DNA from: Cyrtodaria siliqua
Taxonomy: Eukaryota; Mollusca; Bivalvia; Adapedonta; Hiatellidae
Direction of reading: 5' to 3'
Length of the DNA stretch: 64,000 nt
Assembly (NCBI GenBank): GCA_037043455.1
Contig: JAWPHD010002611.1
Span: forward strand, 124,001 to 188,000
The notes beneath the pieces were generated by a model. It was not told the origin of the DNA. It searched no databases and worked only from the letters and a program-made list of their open reading frames with translations. The position numbers and the translations under genes were made by a program. This document shows positions 47,140 through 59,106 of this stretch, piece by piece; positions within the stretch are counted from its first letter, which is position 1, and each line of letters begins with the position of its first letter.

Positions 47140-47450
47140 ATCAATAACTACTGATTGGAAGCAACAAACACAAACAAGAGATATAAGTAGCAGACTCGGG
47201 TTTATTGATTCTGTTCATGAGAGGTAATGTAAAGTGCAACACCTCTCACGCCTCCTAACACTGGTTTAAGCGATATTCTACTTTAAAGCCACAACGATTG
47301 GGCTTGATGATCCCAAAGGAACTACTAATTTGTAGTCTTTTTACGGCCGCCACGCAGTACTAAATAAATGCTAGTGTGAATGTCAATAAATACTGAACAG
47401 AGGATCTCTTGGAAGCAAGAATCATAAACAAGAGATAAAAGTAGCAGACT
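47140..47450 (+). repeat. dispersed repeat family, copy 3
   Basis: Contains TTGGAAGCAACAAACACAAA, GTAGCAGACTCGGGTTTATT, TTGGGCTTGATGATCCC and ACTAATTTGTAGTC, shared with 39030-39770 and, inverted, with 40895-41395. Confidence 0.55.
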
Positions 47451-47579
47451 TATCTTAAATGAAAACCTTTTGACTTAATCAAAATTTCTGTAAAGACGGA
47501 TTTTTAATATCTCGAACCGTTCAGGAGTAGTTCCGTCCACAAGGTCGTGACGGACGGGCTGGCAGAGTGATGGACGGAC

Positions 47580-50330
47580 TGCTTCAAAAACAATATATCC
47601 GATTTCTTCCAAAAAATGCGGTTATCATGAATGACATGTTGTTTCTTATGCAAACGTATGATGCTGTGGAACATGACCGTTTACAGCTGCAAATACATGA
47701 TGTGTTACGAGAAGACATGATGCCATTTCTCCCAAATTATACGTCTGTTTCAATCCATTATCACTAATTTCCCATCCATGTCTAATAAGGAACTCAGGCT
47801 CTTCTTTTGAATTATCGACATTCATCCTTAGTGTTGTTTGAGTCGATGTCTTACAGGGAGCTTAAAACTGACTTCACAAAATGGCTGCTAAAGACCTGTT
47901 TCAAAAGCCCTGTCATAGCCTGAGTAATCTTTAATTGCTACTCTATTTTTGAAGCTAGAAGCACTATTTACCTTCATCACCTTGATAATTGTTTTATTTC
48001 CAATTACATAAAATGATCAAACAGAGTCGCAATCGGTTAGTCAAGAACTGCAGGAAAAAATGCACGTTTAGAGTCACAAATAGTGGTTTGTTGCTCCAGA
48101 TACCGATAAATGTTCCATTTTCGCAGTGTCGATAGGTAAACTGGCCTTGTAAACAACAATGTTTTACATGTCTTCTAATATTTCTACGAGCATTTCCAAA
48201 AGGTATACAGGTAACTATCTTGCGTAGTTAGAATGTTTTATGCTGACGAAATAAGGCAGCATACTTGCCTGCGTCGCGAGATGTAATATCCAATCACCCG
48301 ATCTTTCCGCCCTAATGCTGGTTAACATCAACTGTTTCCAGAAACATAAATAAGAACTTGAATGTTGCCGACTTTGAAAAACCGTAAGCACCAAGTTCTG
48401 AGATTTCCTGGGCGATATTACCTGATATGGCAATTTCAATTGCGCGGCGTCATCTGCTGAATCAATGGATGCTTTATCTGAACCATTATAAAGTGTTTCT
48501 CTAATCTGTCAAAACGTGTCAAAAAACAAAAAAACAAAAGAACGACACAAGAAGCACCGTCATTAGTGCTTCATATGTTGTAGAAGAAGCATATACATTA
48601 GAGTATGTAAGCAAATCTATTAGCCTAGCGTCACCTTATACCCTTCCTATCTGCTAGTCGACCACAATGTGAATGGAGTTCTGTGGACTTAGACCTGAGT
48701 TCACTTGCTGTGCAACTGCATCAATTGTTGGTCCATCGTCTGAATATGTTTGTCTTTGCCTGACAATACTTGATAGAGATAGACGTGTATATGGTGGAAA
48801 TATCGGTTGGACTTGTATAGATATATGATGGGAGCATACAATGCAATCGTATTAGGCTCATGAACTGGAAAAAGGCCAACAATATATATTTTGATCAGAT
48901 GTCATATCAATAACTGCAGTGTTGGACATGTTTCGGCAAGGCATATATCTCAGGAAATCTCATGTGAAGTATTTGATATTAATTCCAAAATTAATTACTA
49001 AAGCGAAAAGTATCTTGGTGAGACTGGTCTTGTAGTAGACTTTTAAAAAGTAATTGTAGTTATTAATACATGAATAGCTTATTTTCATGCGAAATTTTAC
49101 TTGACTGTTCCTTATTTCTTGGAATTAAAATAGAGGTACTGTCGTCACCATCTTTCGTTTGAAAGCACACACGTGATAACGAGTGAAATGTATTCTTGTC
49201 ATCTACTGTTTGCTATAACAGGCACAGAAACGGAATTAATTCAGAAAATTGATTAGCTTTTTGAGCCAAAGTCATATACCTAATTTTCGGTGGTAGACTG
49301 TATCCTGTCGAAGAAAATCAACCTTCCAAAAACTATATCTAAGAAAAGCAACCTTCCAAAAACTATATTTGTCTTCGCAAGTGAAATGGATTCTCACTAG
49401 TGAAGAAGAATCCACCATTGGTAATGGACACACTTTTTTTAACTATTTTACACGCAGGTATAAGGCAGGAACAATACAAAATCAATTAGTACTTTGAATT
49501 GCGGGGGAAAAGTGCGCGTTGTGAACATCGCAAGTGATCGGCTGTGCATAGTACATTCTTAAAGTTATATAATTATACAACCGTCTTGATCGCAGCAAAA
49601 AAAGAGTAGTAAAGTATCTTTCCAACATTAAAATCAGAGTGGTTCATGTAATTATTGTACAGAATAATGAGTAAAGCTAATTAAAAAGTGAATAATTTAT
49701 ATATTCATTAAGAAACTAATAAGATTAGTACAACGCCATTGATTAATTATCTCCCTTTATATACAGTTTAAAATCATTTTGGATAACCAAACATATTTTA
49801 AAATATGTGTGTGATATTTGAAATCATGTATAGTATCAATATATTGCATAATATAACAGTAACTTTAAAGCAACAACAACAACAAAAGATTTTCATATGA
49901 TTAGTAGCATACATGTTTAAGCATTAAAATATAAAAATCGGAGTAGGAAATGTTTCGTCATAATTTGAGAAAGTTTATGCGTTTTATATTATTTCTTTTG
50001 TAGTAAATCTGTTCTTACATATTTTATTACATTTCTTATTGAACTAAAAGGAATTGATTAATTAATTTCACGTGAACATGTATTAAACAAAATATAATTG
50101 TCCTATTTTAAAAAAAAATCGATATTTTTAGGTTTAGTATTATTCCTTATATTTAAGAAATAATTTTTAGTTAAACATGAAATATAGCATACACAGTTAT
50201 TTTACGTACGTAGGAAGATGTTTATATACATTTGTTAACGAAAAATGAGCTATCATTTCTCTGAAACTTATAATTTTAGTCGATAGGTAATATTTTGCTG
50301 AAATTTATTATTTATGGGTTGTGGTGTTCA
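47580..50330. other. interior of the 5.6 kb transposon, no gene seen
   Basis: AT-rich; short frames only (47567-47767 plus, 48215-48439 minus). I see no DDE-type motif, zinc finger or splice pattern that would support a transposase. A short local repeat, AACCTTCCAAAAACTATAT, lies at 49320-49366. Confidence 0.5.
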
Positions 50331-50927
50331 GGTGCCATTTTAAAAAAAGTGTACCACTTTGTGCAAGTAATTTTGGTGGGATCGTTTAGTACACATAATT
50401 ACCTTTCATTTGATATATAATAAGCCCATTTTCTAGCTGGTCCCAGCTAACTCCTTAACTAAGCGACTTTTTCGCATATTGTCACTAGAACACACTACAA
50501 ATGCGTTTGCAAAAGAAATTTTCGAAATATTTAATATTAACGCTGAATTACAGTTACTTGAAATTCAAACAATATTCAATTTAAAGGGAAGTAATTTAAG
50601 ATTATCCATATTTCATTTTTTATTATACGGAAAATCTGCGATAAATGTGTCAAATTTTTATGTTTTTTTCTACAATTTCATACCAATTTTAAGAATGTTA
50701 TATCTTTAAGCGATCTTTGACTCATGTTATGTGTTTTATCAGCACATTTCATGTTTTCATATAAAGGGAGGGTAACTCTCAAAAGATGTAACAATTTAAA
50801 CAAAAAATAAATGTTTTACAAACTATGGGCAAAACAAAATACTTATCATATATCTATTCTAAAATATATTTAAAATAAGAAAATGAGTTAAGATACAAAA
50901 GTTGATACTTAGAAATTGTGTTCAGTG

Positions 50928-51955
50928 TATGTATTTCGGAGTCACTACATCAGTACTACTTCAGTACGTCACTATTTTCAAAAAGCGGCAAACAAAATAC
51001 AACTTTAACAGTGAAAATGCTTGAAAAATATTCACAGTAAATAATGTGACAAAAGCCAAAAGTAGCATACTATTTACTTGTTGTTTTTGTTGCTTTTACA
51101 AGTCCGCTTGGTCTATTTTATCTTCTGTAAAGCACTCCTGCTTGCATCCGTATACAATTTGAGGTTTAATTACACTAAATCAGCCGGATGTGCTCGCCTG
51201 GTGCATCGAAAGTAGTTCTGTATTAAAGAGTGCTGATCTTTTTTTTCTTTAAAAAATGTTTTAGTGCAATTTCCTGTTATTTTGTTTTGGCTGTAACTGT
51301 ATTCTGGACATGTTGCGGATATTTGAAAAGGGAGCTCATCATGTTTTTGACACTTTTTTATATAAACTTCAGAAGTGAAAATAGACAGGGTACGAAATTG
51401 CAAGGGGTAAAAATAGCTTTGACCCGGTGTTAGTATACAGCTGAAGAAATGTATCTTAGAAGCTATTAAACCCCCTATTTCCTTGTTGATGTTTAATAGC
51501 AGACATGTTTATTTACATGATAAAGTAAGTTTCCCAAAATTCTAGTCAGGTTTCAGTTTTTAACAGGTTGTCAACATTCTAACTTTACTATGGAAGGGGC
51601 ATGGATACTCATTTACGCTATTATAACTTCGAGCAAAATTGGTCCAGCGGTTTCAGAGCAAGTGCCGCTCACGCCTTTACTTTATATCAATCTATGTTAA
51701 ACCTGTGAAACCTCTTTCTTATATCAGTAAACGTTGGAACCGAGGCGAGGTCATTTATGCACATGGAGAAACAAAACGCACAAACTCGATTGTTTTGTAC
51801 CAGGCGATCAATTCTAAAATAAGATATGTCAAAAGCTATGGTATTGTTCTTGAGAAAATGTGTTATTAAGGTGTTGGCTCGTTTTAGTAACCGCTGTTAT
51901 TTTGAATGTTGACATGACACGACAATGCTTGAAAAAAGTCTCCAATAGATTAGTA
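50928..51955. other. duplicated non-coding sequence, no gene seen
   Basis: Partner of 6306-7037, 8271-8368 and 11936-12085. It carries the uninterrupted site of the copy-1 PLE (GGAGAAACAAAACGCACAAA at about 51764) and the junction opposite the 1.2 kb copy-1 block (about 51686). Confidence 0.6.
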
Positions 51956-52233
51956 CATTACGTGGTCCGAGTATTAACTTTCATACCCCATCCAACCCCT
52001 TCTCCAAGAAGTGAAAACGGGGTTGGCTGGATATGAGATAAAACCTTAATTTCGGCTTAACGAGTTTTGATATTGTAAAATTAAAACATAATAGGTAATT
52101 TTAAACGGATAATCGCATTTTGTTTTAGTAAAAATGTTTTTAAAAGTGTTTTATTGTCTAAATATCCGTAATAAAAACCTGCTAGGATAAGCTTTCCCAT
52201 CGCTTAAAGGTATTAAGGCGGGACCACTTAATG
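51956..52233. mobile_element. 278-base MITE with CATTACGTGGTCC ends and TA duplication
   Basis: Copy 1 reads AATAGATTAGTAAGCTAT across the site. Here TA is duplicated around an insert with inverted ends CATTACGTGGTCC and, read inward, CATTAAGTGGTCC. No coding capacity; TA target as in Tc1/mariner-type MITEs. Confidence 0.85.
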
Positions 52234-52384
52234 TAAGCTATAAAACAAAAATGCCACACTACTAGAACTAGTAAAAGGGAAGCCATTTGTTACAAAATGA
52301 AAGGAGAACTAGTTTGCGAACACACCAGCTAGTATGGAAAGCCTCGGCTGCCTTCTGTTGGCCTTTAGCATTTTGTGCAGTACG

Positions 52385-52955
52385 CTTCCTAAGTTGTCCT
52401 GTGCATTTTCTAAGTTGTTATGTGCATTTAGTAAGTTGTTATGTGCATTTTCTAGGTTGTCATGTGCATTTTCTAATTTGTCTTGTGCATTTTCTAAGTT
52501 GTCATGTGCATTTTCCAAGTTGTTATGTGCATTTTCTAAATTGTTATATGCATTTCGTAGGTTTTTATGTGCATTTTCTAAGTTGTCTTGTGCATTTTCT
52601 AAGTTGTTATGTGCATTTCGTAAGTTGTTATGTGCATTTTCCAAGTTGTTATGTACATTTAGTAAGTTGTTATGTGCATTTCGTAGGTTGTTATGTGCAT
52701 ATTCTAAGTTGTCTTGTGCATTTTCTAAGTTGTTATGTGCATTTCGTAAGTTGTTATGTGCATTTCGTAGGTTGTTATGTGCATATTCTAAGTTGTTATG
52801 TGCATTTCATAAGTTGTTATGTGCATTTCGTAGGTTGTTATGTGCATATTCTAAGTTGTCTCGTGCATTTTCTAAGTTGTTATGTGCATTTTCTAAGTTG
52901 TCATGTGCATTTCATAAGTTGTTATGTACATTTCGTAAGTTGTCTTGTGCAAACT
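52385..52955 (+). repeat. left minisatellite arm of the Foldback-like element
   Basis: About 27 units of 21 bases. Seven codons per unit keep all frames periodic (SKLLCAF or SCYVHFL), which explains the long open frames 52287-52970 and 52334-53056 that are not genes. Confidence 0.95.
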
Positions 52956-52959
52956 ACAA

Positions 52960-53884
52960 GTCGTCGTTAAGTAGACTTTTTATCGGAATAAGTTCTGAAG
53001 GAAACACCGGTAGAAATGGCGGCTCCAGGAGCGGACGCTATGCTCTTCCTAGATAAAAGAAATTTGGCTAGGTACATTATACAATAAATTCTTAGAACAT
53101 AAAACTGATTTCAAAATGTGTAAGGGATTGTCTGACGTGGAGTTAATAAATCTTGGTCTGAAAAAAAAAATTAAAAAAAATAAATAAATAAATAAAGAAA
53201 ATAACGTGTTATTTGTTTGTCTTTGTGTGTAGTCCTAAGGTTTATAGCCCTCCATCTTTTAACCAATAGGACGTCCTAAAGGTATAGGTTCAATAGAGTC
53301 TGGACTTCACGTGTTATTTGTTGAAAACAAACATATTTTAAATACTCTAGGACTTTTTTAAGGAAAACTTAAAATATGATTGTTTTCAACAAATAGCACG
53401 TTAATATTACTTTTATTTAAATATATTTTTCAATTTATTATCATTATTATTTGTTAGTTCCCAACACTGATGGGTAGGGGCTACGTGAGGTCGTCTTCTC
53501 TCTCCTCCCTCCCCCATTTCTCCCTTCTCCGCCCCCTTGTCTCTCTTCTCTCTCAGAGTACTGATAAACAAGGGACGAAATCCATAAACGTATCTATCGT
53601 GGAGACAGAACGTGTACGGCAGACAAGCAGTGGTCAATTAAGGATTTTGATAGGATATAGACTGTTTTACCCAAAACGACTCTCAAACTATGATAATTCT
53701 TCATCATTTTGTTTTTACAAACTTGCTATTTTAAAAACCTCACGCCCCTTTCTCTCCCGACTCCCGTCCTTTTGTCTTCCGACCCCACCCTTGTCTCCCG
53801 GCCCCGCCCCTTATCTTCCGTACCCACGGCCACCTGTACCACACCTCCTGATACTGCCACCTGTGACCAGATCTATTGTTTTCA
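52960..53884. other. unique centre of the Foldback-like element, with a possible captured coding fragment
   Basis: At 53016 an ATG in good context (AGAAATGGCGGCTCC) reads MAAPGADAMLFLDKRNLARY, then stops at 53085. One frame over it continues NKFLEHKTDFKMCKGLSDVE and LINLGLKK into an A-rich run (53160-53210). The amino acid composition is protein-like, but I do not recognise the family. Further on are a hairpin (about 53310-53402, arms containing TTGAAAACAAACATATTTTA) and pyrimidine-rich runs (53495-53560 and 53750-53815). The minus-strand frame 53413-53637 is from the G-rich strand. Confidence 0.4.
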
Positions 53885-54815
53885 AATGCACATAACAACT
53901 TAGGAAATGCACAAGTCAACTTAGAAAATGCACATAACAACTTATGAAATGCACAGGACAACTTAGAAAATGCACATAGCAACTTACAAAATGCACAAGA
54001 CAACTTAGAATATGCTCCTAACAACTAACGAAAAGCACATAACAACTTAGAAACTGCACATAACAACTTATAATATGCACATGACAACTTAAACAATGCA
54101 CAGAACAACTTAAACAATGCACATCACAACTTAAACAATGCACATCACAACTTACGAAATGCACATAACAACTTAGGAAATGCACAAGACAACTTAGAAA
54201 ATGCACATAACAACTTACAAAATGCACAGGACAACTTACAAAATGCACATAACAACTTACAAAATGCACATGACAACTTACGAAATGCACAGGACAACTT
54301 AGGAAATGCACAATTATTTACAATATGCACATAACAACTTACGAAATGCACAGGACAACTTAGAAAATGCACATAACAACTTACAAAATGCACATAACAA
54401 CTAACAAAATGCACATGACAACTTAAAAATGCACATAACAACTTACAAAATGCAAAAAACAACTTACAAAATGCACAGGACAGCTTAGAAAATGCACATA
54501 ACAACTTACGAAAATCACAACTTAGAAAATGCACATAACAACTTAGAAAATGCATAAAACGACTTGCAAAATGCACATAACAACTTAGAAAATGCAAAGG
54601 ACAACTTAGAAAATGCACATGACAACATATAAAATGCACATAACAACTTACTAAATGCACATAACAACTTAGAAAATGCACAGGACAACTTAGAAAATGC
54701 ACATAACAACTTACGAAATTCACATAACAACTTACGAAATTCACATCACAACTTAGAAAATGCACATAACAACTTAGAAAATACACCAAACGACTTACAA
54801 AGCGTACTGCACAAA
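53885..54815 (-). repeat. right minisatellite arm of the Foldback-like element
   Basis: About 44 units, the reverse complement of the left arm's 21-base unit. The two arms have different unit numbers. Long minus-strand frames here (54145-54867, 54018-54311) are repeat-derived. Confidence 0.95.
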
Positions 54816-55139
54816 ATGCAAAAGGCCAACATAAGGCAGCCGAGGCTTTCCATAAGCTAGCTAGCACATACTCTACTGTAATACACCTTAGCGGTTGCTA
54901 CACGTGACGAAATTTGGCGGATACTACAATGATCCCTGCAGTTTCGCATTCGTGAAAACATAACGTTTGCTCACTTCTCGATCGAACGGCAAAACATATG
55001 CAATGTTGATTTAAAATCGTGCTACCTGGTTTATACTACAACGGATTACGAGATCGCTCACATGCCAAATTATCGGAACCAATCAGATTGAAGATCGTGA
55101 CATTTTTTATATACTAGTACTATTTGATACCGCAACAAA

Positions 55140-55220
55140 CCAACTAGTCGGTTAGAGCTTTTCTACTATATGTCTACTGAACCGAAGGTTCGGGGTTTGA
55201 GCCTTATATAAGGCAAAAAT
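55140..55220 (+). repeat. tRNA-like sequence, copy 2
   Basis: Partner of 12458-12540 with substitutions in the anticodon-arm region (AGAGCTTTTCTACTATAT), which argues against a selected tRNA gene. Confidence 0.35.
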
Positions 55221-55593
55221 AAATTAACCATACAATGTTAAGATATTTCAAAAAATATTATACGAAACTACTACGGAATAAATCTGATTGGTTCCGACAA
55301 TTTGGCATTTGTGAGTACTCTGTTACTCACGGAAAATATTCATATTTAAAACAAAAGGTTTCGGAGGGCCTTATGATGTTCTTATTACTAGTAATGCATT
55401 ACGTGTAAAACAGTATCACAAAGAAATATATCTTATTTTTGATTTATGTTATGTAAAACACGTTTACTCCTCAAAATAAATTAAGGACCGTGTTTAGATT
55501 TGGGTAATTTCTTAAAGTGCTGTTATTGAATAATTTACTCTTTTAAGATGAGTTGTATTCTTTTACAATTGTTACATTACACAGTTGTATTAA

Positions 55594-56418
55594 AGGGACA
55601 CTGTCCGTAAGTAAGCTGATATTAAGCATAATCAAATAACTGTTTTTATTCAGTGAAATGTATACATGAAAACATGAGCATAGACCCAAATAAGTATGTA
55701 GTAATACATTCGTGAGTTTGAAAAAAAAAGTTTTTAATTATTATTTAAGAAATAGAACATCGTTTACAGTGAATTATCATTTAAGATTCGGGCTCGTGAA
55801 ATTATTGTTTACAATTGAACTCCAAACCGTGATATATTATAGATAATTCACCGTAAACGATGTTCTATTTCTATTCTAATACCCCTAAAATGTGAAAATA
55901 ACGCACAAATCTGAAATCTTTCGCATTGCTTTGCTTACTCTCCATACGTTACAATGCGCAATGCGCAATGCTTATTCTCCTAACGTTGCACAAATTACAG
56001 TGATATATCGTTCAATATAACGAGATATTTTAAACTAGGCTTTATAGTGCGGGTGTATTAGAATTGTAAATAATGTGGGGCCCACTTTATTTACTGTTTA
56101 TGCTGATCACGTGACTTCCATTAGCGTAATAGGTTTTCTACATAGTATGTATTGCGTAACATGTATGGCCTGCGTAGCTCGGGTAGGAGTGACGTCGTCT
56201 TTTACGCGCACAGTCTTATTACCCGTGAGTGTAATTTTAGTTTGGGCGGCTGGTTCAAACTCGCAAAGCGGTAGTTCTTTCTTTTTTTTTGTACCGCGAT
56301 TGAATTCCGTCAAACGATCTTGCTTTTAATTAGTAAATATTCATACTGTTAGTGTGAATATGTTTGTGAACGTAATTAGTGTGTGTTGTATAAGCTAAAA
56401 GTTACGGACATTGTCCCT
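55594..56418. mobile_element. TTAA-flanked element with AGGGACACTGTCCGTAA ends, long form
   Basis: Copy 1 has a single TTAA here (GTATTAACATTTTATATG). In copy 2 TTAA (55590-55593 and 56419-56422) brackets an 825-base insert with inverted ends AGGGACACTGTCCGTAA and AGGGACAATGTCCGTAA. TTAA targets are used by piggyBac and some Kolobok-type transposases; no transposase is encoded. A hairpin at about 55746-55876, missing from the shorter relative at 60393, has been inserted within it. The internal frame 56075-56329 is not supported. Confidence 0.85.
55746..55876. repeat. hairpin inside the TTAA element
   Basis: AGAAATAGAACATCGTTTAC at the left and its reverse complement (GTAAACGATGTTCTATTTCT) at the right enclose about 90 bases. 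Absent from the 60393 copy. Confidence 0.8.
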
Positions 56419-56422
56419 TTAA

Positions 56423-57190
56423 CTTTTTATATGAATATGAAATCCATAATATTCCAAAAAAAAAGATTAAGTAATTTTTTTTTTCTATTTTGTGTTCCTA
56501 AAATTATTTTGAGCAGTATATTGCCCTTTTATTCCAAAATTTTACGCCCCATCCCTTTCCCATTGGTTGGATTTAACATAAAATATGACAACGTTCATGA
56601 ATTGTAACATCGTCTATTAATGTTGCATACTCACACAATCGACTTATCAGTTGAAACATAAAGGGCTTGAACATGAAATACTGAATAAACTTATAGAAAC
56701 ATATAAAGTTTGGTGAAAATCAACAACAGTTAAAAAGTCATCACAGTCACGCCGTGGCCGGGATAGTAAAGACGCTGCGTCTGAAGGTCTCACACCTCAA
56801 TTAATTTTCCCATAGGGTTACTGTACAGCCTTTTCCAACATCTGAGCTTCAAAGCTGAGCAGCAGACATTGTTGTTGGTTTAATATCTTCAGTATAGCCA
56901 ATACCAGTAATTTAAAACAATAAAATGCATAAGTTAGTCAGGTTGGGGTTTTTTCTAGCTCATGTTTATGTGACCCCTATGAAAATACAAAATGCATACA
57001 CTATCTAGCTGAATATGTTGATGCTTAGGTCAAACACTTCTGAAATTTGACTGAAACTTCATATCACATGGGCTTTTCTGTATCATCTGTTTTTTACAAT
57101 GCAGATGTATGCTAAAGCAAAGAAAAACATATTTTTCAAATTAAAAATTGCCTAAAATTAAGGTGGTGAAATAAAATTATTTTCTGTTTT
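56423..57190. other. duplicated non-coding sequence, no gene seen
   Basis: Partner of 12976-13790. Confidence 0.6.
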
Positions 57191-57219
57191 CCTTTTGTCT
57201 CTAAGTCCGCGAGCTTTCA

Positions 57220-57430
57220 GGGGAGATAATAGAGATGTAAGACCTGAAACGTTCTCGCCTGTCACCGCTGCTGGTTCGAATCCCACTAGGAGCTTGACTC
57301 GTCAAGTGAGAAAGTGTCGATGCTTACGGATGACGGGAGATATACAGTACCGGTTCTACACAGGGAAAATGGGGTCGTCTGCCACTACCAAAAAAAATCG
57401 ACCGTCTTATGTGGCCTACGATGTGCTAAA
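57220..57430 (+). mobile_element. tRNA-related SINE, copy 2
   Basis: Duplicate of 13797-14000; B box GGTTCGAATCCCACTAGG at about 57273. Small indels differ, and the open frames are not conserved. Confidence 0.65.
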
Positions 57431-57728
57431 AATTACGTAAAACACAATTCAAACAAACATTCACGAATCGTTCAATATTACCAAGAGCAATAATTCTGTA
57501 ACACATACATTGATTTAAGCTTATTGTAGAACTTGCTGAGTGTTTCTTTAAGCACATCTTTAAATATAATTGGGTGAAATCGTCTGTGTCAAACTTGTTT
57601 GAGACCTTATTGAATCTAACCTTTAAATAAAAATGTTGTGAGTCCTCTTTGTTGAACTCATCCAAGATCTTATTGAAACAAGCATGCACATAAAAGCGGG
57701 TGGGAATTAGAAGCTATTTACTAAACTA

Positions 57729-57960
57729 TGCTCAGTTGCAAAAGAAACACTGGACACTTTGAACATTTTACTTTACACCCTATCCTCTTTATCAAGCGAC
57801 AGTCCCTTAATGATTCGACCTATTGAAAAAACAAATGACAACATGATACTGGCAATGAAATGATAAAATCTTTTGTACGAAACATGGCATATTTAAAAAA
57901 AAACTTTTTATAATTAAATCTAAACAAAACTCAGTGTCCACTTTCTTTTGCAACCGAGTA
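57729..57960. mobile_element. TA MITE (CTCAGTTGCAAAAG ends), short copy
   Basis: Inserted in copy 2 only; copy 1 reads CTAAACTATATAGCGTAAAC. Its ends TGCTCAGTTGCAAAAGAAA and CTTTCTTTTGCAACCGAGTA are inverted repeats, related to 16155-16665 and 59107-59417 but internally in opposite orientation. Confidence 0.85.
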
Positions 57961-58937
57961 TATATTGCGTAAGCTACTAGCTAAAATTGTAATATTTTTC
58001 AATAACTAGGGGCAGTAACTCTGTAATTCGAGTGTCAATTTGCTCATTGTCAAACTCGTTCCGAGATATTATTAAATGAAACTACCAGTCAAATTTTGTG
58101 AAAATCGGAAAGCGTTAACTAAAAATATCGCGTAAAAAATGACCTAAAGGTTATACTAGCGTAAATGAGTCTCCATGCCACTTACATAGTAAAGTTAGAA
58201 TGGTGACAACCTGTTAAAAAATATTAGAATTCTAGGAAACTTACTTTATCATGCAAATATACAAATAAACATGTCTGCTATTAAACAACAAAAAGGAAAT
58301 CGGGGGTTGAATATCTTCTAAGAAACATTTCTTCAGCTGTATACTAACACCGGGTCAAAGGTCAAAGCTTTGTACCCTTGCAATTTCGTACCCTGTCTAC
58401 TTTCACTTCTGAAATTTATATCAAAAAAATATCAAAAACTGTCAAAAACATGATAAGCTCTATTTTCAAATATCAACAGCATGTCCATAATACAGTTACA
58501 GACAAAAAAAATAACGGGAAACTGCACCAAAAAAAGTTTAAAGAAAAAAAAGATTAGCACTCGTTAATACAAAACTAATGTCGATGCACCAGGCGAGCAC
58601 ATCCGGCTGATTTAGTGTAATTAGACCTAAAGAAAAAAAGCACGACGGAGACAGACGACGAACATGGACGATCGCATTAGCTCGACTGAAATTTTACCAA
58701 TAGAACCATAGACCTAAATAGTACTAAATAGTATTTAGGTCTGTTGTAGAACTAAATATTGGTGATTATCACTAAATACTAAAAATGGGACGATTTCTTA
58801 GCTCCGCTTTGTATTACTACGCGAATATCTACACGCGAACACCCATTTAAAAACACACATGACTGTTGAATACACTACCATATACAATTCAATAAAAACT
58901 GCTACTCAACTGACCTCTTTATTGGTGGCTTTTACTT

Positions 58938-59007
58938 TTTCGAAACTTGCGAAATATACAGTTAAACAATATGTAAATCGTTTGTCCAGAAGCTTTGCAT
59001 ATATGTC
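58938..59007 (+). repeat. source of a local inverted duplication
   Basis: About 67 bases starting AAACTTGCGAAATATACAGT reappear, reverse-complemented, at 59263-59331 inside the neighbouring MITE. Confidence 0.85.
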
Positions 59008-59106
59008 CTATACATCCAGTAATATACATCATATACATATAGAGCCAACACAATAATTATTGACAAATTGGAAGACGAATTTCATGTTATATTGGAATGA
59101 ACACTA

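Larger units (their letters stand above)
44910..50491. mobile_element. 5.6 kb inverted-repeat transposon inserted in the TA element
   Basis: At the junctions the host element reads ATTACCACT on the left and CACTACAAATGCG on the right, while the uninterrupted copy (reverse of 15730-15745) reads ATTACCACTACAAATGCG. CACT is therefore a likely target duplication. The ends are inverted: GTTGTAGTGACAAT against GTTCTAGTGACAAT, with a second inner match GGGACCACCTAGAAAATGG / GGGACCAGCTAGAAAATGG. I recognise no transposase; frames such as 47567-47767 are short. Superfamily unassigned. The interior carries a SINE and other repeats. Confidence 0.7.
44599..50927. mobile_element. TA-flanked inverted-repeat element interrupted by a second transposon
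   Basis: Copy 1 is uninterrupted here (AACCATATCCATATGTATTT at 6300). The ends are inverted repeats, left CACTAAACCAAATTGCTAAG and right, read inward, CACTGAACACAATTTCTAAG, with TA on both sides. 44599-44909 and 50492-50927 together equal, in reverse, the 745-base element at 15300-16044, which defines the original element and shows that the 5.6 kb between them arrived later. Confidence 0.85.
52333..54854. mobile_element. Foldback-like element: inverted repeats made of a 21-base minisatellite
   Basis: The insert is absent from copy 1 (about 12175, CCAGCTTTAGCTAGCAC). AGCTAG lies immediately outside both ends (52327-52332 and 54855-54860). Each end begins TATGGAAAGCCTCGGCTGCC, then TTGGCCTTT and TTTTGTGCAGTACGCTT, in inverted orientation, and passes into tandem 21-base units: TTGTTATGTGCATTTTCTAAG on the left and its reverse complement on the right. 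The unique centre is 52960-53884. Long terminal repeats made of tandem subrepeats are the hallmark of Foldback elements. No transposase is seen, so it would be mobilised by another element. Confidence 0.85.

Noticed and set aside
44910..50491. A transposase gene in the 5.6 kb inner transposon
   Set aside because: Only short frames without catalytic motifs or splice logic were found, so no gene is claimed.
52287..54867. Cys-rich proteins on both strands (SCYVHFL or SKLLCAF repeats)
   Set aside because: They are translations of the 21-base units of the Foldback-like element; the frames change with strand and have no non-repeat support.
56075..56329. 84-codon frame in the TTAA element
   Set aside because: Not preserved in the related element at 60393-60904 and shows no domain.
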